Position numbers and translations under genes: made by a program. The notes under the pieces are model-generated. The model saw only the letters and a list, made by a program, of their open reading frames with translations. It had not been told where the DNA came from and made no database searches. A stretch of 64,000 nucleotides of DNA from Actinosynnema sp040640215 (GTDB taxonomy: Bacteria; Actinomycetota; Actinomycetes; Mycobacteriales; Pseudonocardiaceae): contig NZ_JBFABG010000002.1 in NCBI RefSeq assembly GCF_040640215.1, positions 248,001-312,000 of the forward strand, written 5' to 3'. Shown in pieces: positions 1-7,372 of this stretch; position 1 is the stretch's first letter, and every line of letters starts with the position of its first letter.

Positions 1-587
1 TCGAACCCGTCGACCGAGTCGAACGCCTCGCGGCGCAGCAGCAGGCACGACCCGGACAGCCAGCCCGCGGTGCGCTCCCGGATGGACGCCTTCTCCTGCC
101 GGTACCCGGTGGTCCACGGGTTGGCGGGCCAGACCTTGGCGAACACCGCGTGCCCGAGACCGCGCCCGAGCGCGGGTAGCTGCCGCGCCGACGGGTACAC
201 CGCGCCGTTCGGCTCGCGGATCAGCGGCCCGAACGCGCCGCCGCGCGGCCACCGCCCGGCGGCCTCCAGCAGCACGTCGAGGCTGCCGGGGCCCCAGGAC
301 AGGTCGGGGTTGGCGACGACGACCCAGCCGACGTCGTCGGGCAGCGCGGCGACGCCCCGGTTGGCACCGCCGCCGTAGCCGAGGTTGCCGCCGGTGGGCA
401 GGAACGTCACGTGGTCGTGCTCGGCGGCGGCGCGCTCGGGCACGCCGTCGGTGGAGCCGTTGTCGGCCAGCACCACGGTGACCGGCCGGGTGGTGGCACC
501 CGCCAGCGTGGTCAGGAAGCCGTCGAGAGTCTCCCCCGGCGAGTAGGTGACGGTCACGACCGCCAGTCCGTCTCCGTAGCGCGTCAC
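1..587 (-). CDS. wbbL: WbbL-type rhamnosyltransferase (GT2), C-terminus cut by window edge
   Basis: About 195 N-terminal residues are visible; the 3' end lies outside the window. A GT2 (GT-A) fold is shown by VTVTYSPGETLDGFL, the LADNGSTDG nucleotide-binding segment, the NLGYGGGANRG motif, VVVANPDLSWGPGS (the DxD-like metal region) and the acceptor-side motif GWLSGSCLLLRR. These segments closely resemble mycobacterial WbbL, which transfers rhamnose from dTDP-rhamnose to GlcNAc-PP-decaprenyl to build the arabinogalactan linker on the cytoplasmic face of the membrane. The dTDP-rhamnose genes rmlB and rmlD lie 9 kb away. The GTG start is set by a TAGGGT -10 box seven bases upstream, which reuses the stop codon of the preceding DUF4396 gene. 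The family call is firm and the WbbL identity likely. Confidence 0.88.
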   Translation of the reverse strand, partial: MTRYGDGLAVVTVTYSPGETLDGFLTTLAGATTRPVTVVLADNGSTDGVPERAAAEHDHVTFLPTGGNLGYGGGANRGVAALPDDVGWVVVANPDLSWGPGSLDVLLEAAGRWPRGGAFGPLIREPNGAVYPSARQLPALGRGLGHAVFAKVWPANPWTTGYRQEKASIRERTAGWLSGSCLLLRREAFDSVDGF

Positions 588-594
588 GGCGGCC

Positions 595-600
595 ACCCTA
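595..600 (-). promoter_or_regulatory. leaderless -10 box of wbbL
   Basis: TAGGGT reads on the minus strand seven bases before the wbbL GTG. Its first three bases are the TAG stop of the upstream DUF4396 gene, so wbbL probably has its own start site at the initiation codon. Confidence 0.5.
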
Positions 601-1041
601 GTGGTGGTGGAGGTGGTGCACGACGGCGTGCCCCTTGCCGCGCGCGATGAGCCACCGGTTGACCGGCACGGTCAGCACGAACGCGACGGCCAGGGAGAAC
701 GCCAGCGCGGTCCAGAACAGCCAGGACGCCAGGCCGGCGTCCATCGCGCCGGGCACGACGAGCATCACCGCGTTGTCCACGACCTCCATCACGAGGATGG
801 AGACGGTGTCGGCGGCGAGCGCGGTCTTGAGGGCGGCCCGGAAGCCGAGGCCGGCGCGGAGCACGCCGCGCAGGGTCAGGGCGTAGCCGAAGAAGAAGGC
901 CAGGACGACGGCCAGCACGATCGTGCCCCAGTTGGGCAGGCCGAGGGCGGTGCCGACGACCATGCCGAGCACCTCGCCGATGGCGCAGCCGGTGAGGCAG
1001 TGCAGGGTCGCCGACATCGCCGTCTTCCAGGAAGCGTCCAT
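598..1041 (-). CDS. DUF4396 membrane protein with HCxxxC and C-terminal His cluster
   Basis: A 147-aa membrane protein of the DUF4396 type. About four hydrophobic segments are visible (roughly residues 19-35, 38-57, 70-95 and 105-130). Near the N-terminus, HCLTGCAIGEVLGM carries His-Cys-x3-Cys, and the protein ends in a His-rich tail (HAVVHHLHHH). Both are plausible metal ligands. The ATG at 1041 has TACGGT seven bases upstream and a perfect 15-base palindrome of the CsoR/RcnR operator type directly behind that, which suggests control by copper or a related CsoR-family signal. I infer a role in metal homeostasis; the biochemical function of the family is not known to me. Its stop codon overlaps the wbbL -10 box. 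Confidence 0.8.
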   Translation of the reverse strand: MDASWKTAMSATLHCLTGCAIGEVLGMVVGTALGLPNWGTIVLAVVLAFFFGYALTLRGVLRAGLGFRAALKTALAADTVSILVMEVVDNAVMLVVPGAMDAGLASWLFWTALAFSLAVAFVLTVPVNRWLIARGKGHAVVHHLHHH

Positions 1042-1048
1042 GCCGCAC

Positions 1049-1054
1049 ACCGTA
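1049..1054 (-). promoter_or_regulatory. leaderless -10 box of the DUF4396 gene
   Basis: TACGGT on the minus strand lies exactly seven bases before the ATG at 1041. It shares two bases with the CsoR-like palindrome, so a bound repressor would block the promoter. Confidence 0.5.
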
Positions 1055-1067
1055 CCCCCTGGGGGTA
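1053..1067. promoter_or_regulatory. CsoR-type operator palindrome
   Basis: TACCCCCTGGGGGTA is a perfect inverted repeat around a single central T, matching the C/G-block palindromes bound by CsoR-family copper sensors. It sits 12 bases upstream of the DUF4396 start, within the presumed -10/-35 spacer. No csoR gene is in the window, so the regulator would act from elsewhere. Confidence 0.6.
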
Positions 1068-1145
1068 TATCCCGCACGGGGTGGCACCACGGGTCCACCG
1101 CCCCGCCGCAGCCGACCCGGACCGGTCGGGGGCGGCGGGCCCGCG

Positions 1146-2291
1146 TCAGAGCCGGTGGGTGCGGGCGGCGCGGTCGTAGGCCAGGCGGTGGCGCGCGGCC
1201 GACGTCGACCAGGAGAAGTCCTTGGCCCGCACCAGGGCCGCCGCCGCCAGCGCGTCCCGCCGGGCCGGGTCGTCGAGCAGCTCGCCCAGGGCGGCGGCGA
1301 TGTCCCCGGCCCCGACGCCGCAGTACGCGACCGCGTCGCCGCCCACCTCCGGCAGGCTCAGCCGCCGGGTGGTCAGCACCGCCGCGCCGCAGGCCATCGC
1401 CTCCAGCACCGGCAACCCGAACCCCTCGCCCAACGACGGGTAGGCCACCACCTCGGCCCCGCCGAGGAAGCCCGCGAGCTGCTCGAACGGCAGGTACCCC
1501 GCCCGGATCACCCGCACCCGGTGCGGCACGGCGTCCAGGGCGCGCTCCACCTGGCTGTCCCAGCCCGGCTGCCCGGCCAGCACGAGCGTCGGCGGGTCGA
1601 CCCGACCCCGGCACGCCTGCGCGAACCCCCGGATCAACGCCGGCACGTTCTTCCGGGGCTCCAACGCGCCCAGGAACGCCACGTAGGGCGCGCTGCCCAA
1701 CGACAACGACCGCCGCACCACCGCCACCTCGTCGACCGTCGGCGGGTGGAACCGCTCGGTCTCGACGCCGTGCTGGGCGATGTGCAGCAAGCGCCGGTCG
1801 GCCCCGGCGACCCGGGCCAGCTCGTCGGCCGTCGCCCGGCTCGGCACGACGCACAGCGCCGCCCGCCGCAGCGCGGCCCTCGTCCAGGCCCGGAAGAACC
1901 GCGCCTTGACCGACGAGTGCAGCACGGGGTCGGTGAAGAACGTGGCGTCGTGCAGCGTCACCACCGACGCGGCCCGGTTCGCCAGCGGCACGGTGTAGTG
2001 CGGGGAGTGCACGACCTGCACGCCGAGCCGGGAGGCCAGGCGCGGCAACGAGGTCTGCTCCCAGGTCAGGCGCGCGGTGCGGGTGGCGACGGCATCGGCG
2101 GCGGTGATCACCCGCGACCGGGGCGCGAGCCGGGAGTACAGCTCGCCGTCCCGGGGCTGGCACACGACGCTGAGCCGCCCGCCGTCCGCGTCCAGGGCCG
2201 CCACCAGCGAATCCACGTACCGCCCGACCCCGCCCCGGTCCGTCGGCACGGCGGTGGCATCGATCAGCACGCTGGGTTCGGCGGATGACAC
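1146..2291 (-). CDS. GT4-family glycosyltransferase
   Basis: A 381-aa glycosyltransferase of the GT-B, GT4 type. The N-terminal domain begins VLIDATAVPTDRGGVGRYVDSL, the usual glycine-rich acceptor-side loop. The C-terminal nucleotide-sugar domain has FLGALEPRKNVPALI, VLAGQPGWDSQV and the E-x7-E motif in SLGEGFGLPVLEAMACG. It probably adds a sugar to a lipid- or wall-linked glycan in the cytoplasm; donor and acceptor cannot be read from sequence. The GTG at 2291 is chosen because TACTCT lies seven bases upstream and because the next gene ends at 2338, while longer forms in this frame would overlap it. It closely resembles the next gene in layout. Confidence 0.85.
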   Translation of the reverse strand: MSSAEPSVLIDATAVPTDRGGVGRYVDSLVAALDADGGRLSVVCQPRDGELYSRLAPRSRVITAADAVATRTARLTWEQTSLPRLASRLGVQVVHSPHYTVPLANRAASVVTLHDATFFTDPVLHSSVKARFFRAWTRAALRRAALCVVPSRATADELARVAGADRRLLHIAQHGVETERFHPPTVDEVAVVRRSLSLGSAPYVAFLGALEPRKNVPALIRGFAQACRGRVDPPTLVLAGQPGWDSQVERALDAVPHRVRVIRAGYLPFEQLAGFLGGAEVVAYPSLGEGFGLPVLEAMACGAAVLTTRRLSLPEVGGDAVAYCGVGAGDIAAALGELLDDPARRDALAAAALVRAKDFSWSTSAARHRLAYDRAARTHRL

Positions 2292-2298
2292 GCGCAGA

Positions 2299-2304
2299 AG
2301 AGTA
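2299..2304 (-). promoter_or_regulatory. leaderless -10 box of GT4 gene at 1146-2291
   Basis: TACTCT on the minus strand ends seven bases before the GTG at 2291, the spacing expected for a leaderless transcript. Confidence 0.4.
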
Positions 2305-2337
2305 CGGGTGGCGGACCGGCGGTTGCCGGGATTTGAC

Positions 2338-3387
2338 TCAAACGGGACGCGGCTCCTCGGCCGACAGGTGTACCCCCCACACCGCGCGGGCGGCGTTTTC
2401 CCAGGTGAAGGCCCTTGCCCGGACCAGTCCCGAGGCAATTGCGCGATCCGCCACGTTCTTCTCGTGCCACACCGACCGCAGTGCGGCCACCAAGGCGGGC
2501 CGGTCGCCCCGGGGCGCGACCAGCCCGGCCCCGCCGGCCACCTCGACCAGGGCCGGGGCGTCGGAGTGCACCACCGGCACCCCCGCCGCCATGGCCTCCA
2601 CCACCGGCAGCCCGAACCCCTCCGCCAGGCTCGGCGCGGCCAGCACCGCCGCCCGCCGCAGCACGTGGGCCAGCTCCGGGTCGGTCAGCCGGCCGAGCAG
2701 CCGGACGTGCGGCGCGCGCAGGTCCACCCCGCCCCACCCCTGCGGCCCGACGACCACCAGCGGCACGCCCAGCTCGGCGGTCGCGGCCACCAGCTCGGCG
2801 AACCCCTTGCGCGGCTCGATCGTGCCGATGGCCAGCACGTAGCGACCGGGCAGGTCGGGCACGGCCAGCTCGGTCCCGAACCCGGTCACGCCGTTGGGCA
2901 CCACCCGGACCGGGGCGGGGCCGGGCGCGTGCCGGCGCAGCTCGTCCGCCACGGCGGCGGTCGGCACGACGATCGCGGCGGCCCGGGACACCGCCCGCAG
3001 GATCACCTTCCGGTGCCACGCCGCACCGCGCGCGGTCAGCGTCCCGGGGTGGGTCCACGGCACCACGTCGTGCACGGTCACCACCACGCGGCCCCGGGGT
3101 GGCGCGAGCGGGGTCGGCGCGTGCACCGCGTCCCCGCCCGGCCAGTACGGCACGCCGTGCTCCCACGCGGCGATCAGGGCGCGCCGGGGCAGAGGCAGGA
3201 CGCGCGGCCCGTGCACGCCCGGGATCACCGCCCCGCGCACGTCGGCCCGCCTGCTCACCACCCCGGTGACCTCCCACCCCGGCGGGGCGGTGGCGGCCAG
3301 CGCGGCGGCCAGCTCGCGGGTGTGGCGACCGGTGCCGCCGGGCACCGGGGCCAGCAACTGCTCGGTCAGCACCACCAGGTTGGGCAT
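2338..3387 (-). CDS. GT4-family glycosyltransferase
   Basis: A 349-aa GT-B glycosyltransferase. The N-terminus MPNLVVLTEQLLAPVPGGTGRHTREL carries the glycine-rich loop. The C-terminal half has YVLAIGTIEPRKGF, VVVGPQGWGG, and the donor-binding E-x7-E segment SLAEGFGLPVVEAMAAGVP. It ends 46 bases before the start of the next GT4 gene on the same strand, and is divergent from the GT2 gene at 3408 with only 20 bases between the two starts. The three probably belong to one surface-glycan pathway. Substrate is unknown. Confidence 0.85.
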   Translation of the reverse strand: MPNLVVLTEQLLAPVPGGTGRHTRELAAALAATAPPGWEVTGVVSRRADVRGAVIPGVHGPRVLPLPRRALIAAWEHGVPYWPGGDAVHAPTPLAPPRGRVVVTVHDVVPWTHPGTLTARGAAWHRKVILRAVSRAAAIVVPTAAVADELRRHAPGPAPVRVVPNGVTGFGTELAVPDLPGRYVLAIGTIEPRKGFAELVAATAELGVPLVVVGPQGWGGVDLRAPHVRLLGRLTDPELAHVLRRAAVLAAPSLAEGFGLPVVEAMAAGVPVVHSDAPALVEVAGGAGLVAPRGDRPALVAALRSVWHEKNVADRAIASGLVRARAFTWENAARAVWGVHLSAEEPRPV

Positions 3388-3393
3388 GTCGCG

Positions 3394-3399
3394 TACCGT
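3394..3399 (+). promoter_or_regulatory. leaderless -10 box of GT2 gene at 3408
   Basis: TACCGT ends eight bases before the GTG at 3408. The divergent gap is only 20 bases, so the two promoters must overlap. Confidence 0.45.
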
Positions 3400-3407
3400 C
3401 TCACGCC

Positions 3408-4325
3408 GTGTCCATCCCGAGCACGACGGTGGTCGTGGTGACGTGGCGCGGCCGGGACCACATCACCGCGTGCCTCGACGCACTGGCCGAGCAACGTCCA
3501 CACAGGACACTCGTGCTGGACAACGCGTCCGACGACGGCACCGCCGCGCTGGTCGCGGCCCACCCCACCGGGCCGACCGCGGTCCGGCTGCCGCGCAACG
3601 CGGGGTACGCGGGCGCGCTGGCGGCCGTGCTCCCGCACGTCGACACCGAGTTCATCGCCTGGCTGAACGACGACGCCGTCCCGGACGCGGGCTGGCTGGG
3701 CCACCTCGAAGACGCCCTGCGCGCCGCGCCGGGTGCCGCCGCCGCGACGTCGTCGTTGCTGCTCGCGGACGGTGCCACGCAGTCGGTCGGGGTCCGGTTG
3801 ACGGCCGACGGCCACGGCGCGGACCTGGTCCGGGCGGGCCACGAGGTGTTCGGGTTCTGCGGCGGCGCGGCCCTGCTGCGCACCGACGCGCTCAAGTCCT
3901 GCGGCGGCGTGCCGAGCGGCTTCTTCTGCTACTACGAGGACACCGACACGGCGTTCCGGCTGCGCCTGGCCGGGCACCGGGTGATCCCGGTCGGCCCGGC
4001 GCGGGTCCGGCACCGGCACGGCGCGAGCACCAACCCCGGTTCCCGGCTGTTCCACCGCTGGAACGAGCGCAACCGGCTGCTCATGCTGCTGCGCTGCGCC
4101 CCGGCCCGGGTCGCGGTCGCCCAGGTGGCCCGCTTCGCCGCGCTGACCGCCGTGCTGCCGTTCCGCCGGGCCCCGGAGGCGGGGAACTTCCGGCTGCCGC
4201 TGCGCCTCCAGGTGCTGGCGGAGGTCGTGCTCCGGCTGCCCGCCACGGCGGTCCAGCGGTTCGCGATCGGCCGCCGCGCGAAGGTGTCCCGCGCCGCCGT
4301 GTGGCGGGACTGGGCCGGGCGGTAG
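3408..4325 (+). CDS. GT2-family glycosyltransferase
   Basis: A 305-aa GT-A fold glycosyltransferase, rhamnosyltransferase-like. Motifs in order are TTVVVVTWRGRDHITACLDA, LVLDNASDDGT (nucleotide-binding), RLPRNAGYAGALA, FIAWLNDDAVPDAGW (metal-binding Asp pair) and SGFFCYYEDTDTAFRLRLAGHR, the ED motif of the catalytic base region. The C-terminus has Arg-rich amphipathic segments that may sit on the membrane. Nearby rml and wbbL genes make a rhamnosyl or other dTDP-sugar donor possible, but this is inference. The GTG start is supported by the adjacent leaderless-type promoter. Confidence 0.85.
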   Translation: MSIPSTTVVVVTWRGRDHITACLDALAEQRPHRTLVLDNASDDGTAALVAAHPTGPTAVRLPRNAGYAGALAAVLPHVDTEFIAWLNDDAVPDAGWLGHLEDALRAAPGAAAATSSLLLADGATQSVGVRLTADGHGADLVRAGHEVFGFCGGAALLRTDALKSCGGVPSGFFCYYEDTDTAFRLRLAGHRVIPVGPARVRHRHGASTNPGSRLFHRWNERNRLLMLLRCAPARVAVAQVARFAALTAVLPFRRAPEAGNFRLPLRLQVLAEVVLRLPATAVQRFAIGRRAKVSRAAVWRDWAGR

Positions 4326-4420
4326 TCGATTTCCCGCCGCCCGTCCGCCGGGGTGGAGCAGGATGGCCGGGGATGTGCCCGACGGGCCGTTCACCGGCCC
4401 GGTCTGTCGAGGGGAGTGAC

Positions 4421-4831
4421 GTGGCGGAGTACGTCGAGGTGCGCACCGAGGACGGCGACCTGGTCCCGTTCGAGCTGGACGAGGAGGACTACGACGGGCC
4501 GACGCGCGCGGGCCGGCGCTGGGACGCCGCCGTGGAGAAGATGGACGAGACGCTCGAAGCCGGCGTCGAGCGGGCGAAGAAGGTGGCGCGGGCGGTCGCC
4601 ACGAAGATCGGCAGCATGCCGAACCCCCGGCCGGACAAGGTGGCCGTGGAGATCGGCCTCAAGGTCGGCTCCAGCGCGGCGCTGGCGATCGCCAAGTCCT
4701 CGGCCGAGGCGCACATCAAGATCACCGTCGAGTGGCAGCGGGACAGCCTGCCCGCGCCCCCTCCGGTCGACGACCCGGACGACGACGGGGACGGTGACGG
4801 GGACGGCGGGGAGGCCGGGTCGGAGTCGTAG
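4421..4831 (+). CDS. Trypco1-like (CU044_2847-type) small protein
   Basis: A 136-aa acidic-tailed protein beginning VAEYVEVRTEDGDLVPFEL. The pattern of an N-terminal beta hairpin, a central helix (about residues 40-65, rich in Lys/Arg/Glu), then KVAVEIGLKVGSSAALAIAK and a final strand AHIKITVEWQ fits the trypsin-co-occurring domain 1 family, whose members often accompany trypsin-like effector proteins in predicted conflict systems. No protease gene is next to it here; the neighbours are glycosyltransferases. The last 25 residues are Asp/Gly-rich and probably disordered. The GTG at 4421 follows a GGGAG ribosome-binding site. The family call is from memory of its pattern and is moderate. Confidence 0.6.
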   Translation: MAEYVEVRTEDGDLVPFELDEEDYDGPTRAGRRWDAAVEKMDETLEAGVERAKKVARAVATKIGSMPNPRPDKVAVEIGLKVGSSAALAIAKSSAEAHIKITVEWQRDSLPAPPPVDDPDDDGDGDGDGGEAGSES

Positions 4832-4879
4832 GGCCCCCTTCGTCGAGTACCCCGGAGCACCATGAGGCAGGCTTAGCGC

Positions 4880-7372
4880 GTGGAGCGAGCAAGCCTGCCT
4901 GACGTGTCGGTGGTCGTGGTGAACTACCGGGGCACCGACGACACCATCACCTGCCTGCGTTCCTTGTTCGCCGAGCTGTCCTACCCGGCGGAGAAGCTCC
5001 AGGTCATCTGCGTCGACAACGCCTCGGGCGACGGCGGCGCGGACCGCATCCGGGCGGCCGTGCCGGCGGCCCTGGTGGTCGACGCGCCGGAGAACCTGGG
5101 TTTCGCGGGCGGGTGCAACCTGGGCGCGCGGCACGCCACCGGCACGGTGCTCGCGTTCCTGAACAACGACGCCCGCCCCCACCCGGACTGGCTGCGCGCG
5201 GCGGTGCGGGTGCTGCGCGCCGAGCCGACCGTGGGCGCGGTGGCGTCGAAGGTGCTGGACTGGGACGGCCGGGCGATCGACTTCGTGGACGGCGGCCTGA
5301 CCTGGTTCGGCATGGGCTACAAGCGGCACGCCGGGCAGCCCGACGACGGGACCCACGACGTGCCGCGCGACGTCCTGTTCGGCACCGGTTCGGCGCTGGT
5401 CGTGCGGGCCCGGCTGTTCCAGGAGCTCGACGGGTTCGACGAGCGCTTCTTCATGTTCTACGAGGACGTCGACCTCGGCTGGCGGCTGAACCTGCGGGGC
5501 TGGCGGGTGCGCTACGAGCCGACCTCGCTGACCTACCACAAGCACCACGCGTCGATGTCCACTGTGGACGCCAGCCGGGAGTTCTTCCTGCTGGAGCGCA
5601 ACGCGCTGGCCGCGCTGTACAAGAACGTCTCGGACGAGACGCTGGCGAAGGCGCTGCCCGCCGCGCTGGCCCTGGTGGTCCGCCGGGCGACCGCGCGCGG
5701 CGGGATCGACCCGCTCCAACTGGAGATCACCCGCCGGCCCGCCGACCCCGCCGACGACGCCGCGCCGGTGCCCGTGTCGCGCCAGGCGCTGGCGGGCTTC
5801 CTGGCGATCGACCAGTTCGTCGAGCTGCTGCCCCGGTTGGCCGAGTCGCGCAAGGTCGAGCAGGCCGCGCGCCGGGTGTCCGACGCCGACCTGGTCCCGT
5901 TGATGCGCAAGGCGTTGGAGCCCGCGTACCCGCTGGAGCGGTACCTGGCCGCGCACGACGTGCTGGTGGACGTGTTCGGCATCGAGGAGCTGTACGGGCG
6001 ACCGCGCCGGGTCCTGATCGTGACCGGCGACGCCATCTCGAAGAAGATGGCCGGGCCCGCCATCCGCGCGTGGAACATGGCCGACGTGCTCGCCGACGAG
6101 CACGAGGTCCGGCTGGTGACGTTCAACCCGCTGTGCGCGCCGCCCGACGCGCCCTTCGAGGTGCGGGGCATCCGGCCGCGCGAGGTCGACCCGCACCTGG
6201 TGTGGGCGGACGTGATCGTGTTGCAGGGCCACGCCCTGGAGCTCCTGCCGCAGCTCAAGACGCCGGGGTCGACCAAGATCGTCGTCTGCGACATCTACGA
6301 CCCGATGCACCTGGAGCTGCTGGAGCAGGGCCGCGACGACACCGACGAGCAGCGCGAGAAGGACCTGGTCGGCGTCACCCGGGTGCTCAACAACCAGTTG
6401 GCGCGCGGCGACTTCTTCCTGTGCGCGTCGGAGCGCCAGCGGCACTTCTGGCTGGGCCACCTGGCGTCGATGGGTCGGCTCACCCCCGCCCTCTACGACA
6501 CCGACCCGACGGTGAAGTCGCTGCTGGCCGTCGTCCCGTTCGGCCTGTCCGGCAAGCCGCCGCAGCGCACCGGGCCCGGCCTGCGCGACACCCTGGGCAT
6601 CGACCCGGACGACAAGGTCGTGCTGTGGGCGGGCGGCGTCTATAGCTGGTTCGACCCGCTGACGCTGATCCACGCCGTGGACCGGCTGCGCGGCGCGCAC
6701 CCGGACGCCAAGCTGGTGTTCCTCGGCATGAAGCACCCCAACCCCGAGGTGCCGGACATGGGCATCACCGGGCAGACCCGCGCGCTGGCCGAGCAGCTCG
6801 GGCTGACCGGGACGACCGTGTTCTTCAACGAGTCCTGGGTGCCCTACCAGGACCGGCAGAACTGGCTGCTGGACGCCGAGTGCGGTGTCACCACGCACTA
6901 CGAGCACGTGGAGACCACCTTCGCGTTCCGCACGCGGGTGCTGGACTACCTCTGGGCCGGGCTGCCCATCGTGACCACGGACGGCGACTCGTTCGCGGAC
7001 CTGGTGGAGCGCGAGGGCCTGGGCGTCGTGGTGCCCTCGGAGGACGCCGGGGCGCTGGCGGCGGCGCTGGAGAAGGTCCTGTACGACGAGGAGTTCGCCG
7101 CCGGGTGCGTGGAGCGCATCGCGGCGGTCCGCGAGCGCTTCACCTGGGAGGCGGTCCTGGCCCCGCTGGTCGACTTCTGCCGCCACCCCCGCCCCGCCGC
7201 CGACCGGCTGCCCGGCGCGGCCCCGATGATCCGCAACCGGCCGTTGGGCCGCAAGGAGAAGTTGCGGCGCGACGTGCTGCTGGTCAAGGAGTACCTGGAC
7301 CAGGGCGGCGCGGCCGAGGTCGCCAAGCGCGCGACCGGCCGGGTCCTCAAGAAGCTGCGCGGCCGTGGCTAG
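4880..7372 (+). CDS. bifunctional GT2-GT4 glycosyltransferase fusion
   Basis: An 830-aa protein with two catalytic modules. Residues about 8-250 form a GT2 module: VSVVVVNYRGTDDTITCLRS, CVDNASGDGGADR, ENLGFAGGCNLGARH, AFLNNDARPHPDW and FDERFFMFYEDVDLGWRL. A helical linker of about 120 residues follows. Residues about 375-790 form a GT-B module starting RRVLIVTGDAISKKMAGPAI, with VLWAGGVYSWFDPLTLI and a C-terminal DYLWAGLPIVTTDGDSFADL in place of the classic E-x7-E. Fusing the two implies successive sugar additions to one acceptor. It overlaps the next GT4 gene by eight bases, so the two are co-translated. The linkage and donors are unknown. Confidence 0.85.
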   Translation: MERASLPDVSVVVVNYRGTDDTITCLRSLFAELSYPAEKLQVICVDNASGDGGADRIRAAVPAALVVDAPENLGFAGGCNLGARHATGTVLAFLNNDARPHPDWLRAAVRVLRAEPTVGAVASKVLDWDGRAIDFVDGGLTWFGMGYKRHAGQPDDGTHDVPRDVLFGTGSALVVRARLFQELDGFDERFFMFYEDVDLGWRLNLRGWRVRYEPTSLTYHKHHASMSTVDASREFFLLERNALAALYKNVSDETLAKALPAALALVVRRATARGGIDPLQLEITRRPADPADDAAPVPVSRQALAGFLAIDQFVELLPRLAESRKVEQAARRVSDADLVPLMRKALEPAYPLERYLAAHDVLVDVFGIEELYGRPRRVLIVTGDAISKKMAGPAIRAWNMADVLADEHEVRLVTFNPLCAPPDAPFEVRGIRPREVDPHLVWADVIVLQGHALELLPQLKTPGSTKIVVCDIYDPMHLELLEQGRDDTDEQREKDLVGVTRVLNNQLARGDFFLCASERQRHFWLGHLASMGRLTPALYDTDPTVKSLLAVVPFGLSGKPPQRTGPGLRDTLGIDPDDKVVLWAGGVYSWFDPLTLIHAVDRLRGAHPDAKLVFLGMKHPNPEVPDMGITGQTRALAEQLGLTGTTVFFNESWVPYQDRQNWLLDAECGVTTHYEHVETTFAFRTRVLDYLWAGLPIVTTDGDSFADLVEREGLGVVVPSEDAGALAAALEKVLYDEEFAAGCVERIAAVRERFTWEAVLAPLVDFCRHPRPAADRLPGAAPMIRNRPLGRKEKLRRDVLLVKEYLDQGGAAEVAKRATGRVLKKLRGRG

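Noticed and set aside
598..2163. A 521-codon open frame spanning the DUF4396 gene and the gene above it
   Set aside because: The first two thirds is Arg/Pro/Ala-rich antisense-like sequence out of frame with the GT4 gene; only the last 147 codons have family features and a start signal.
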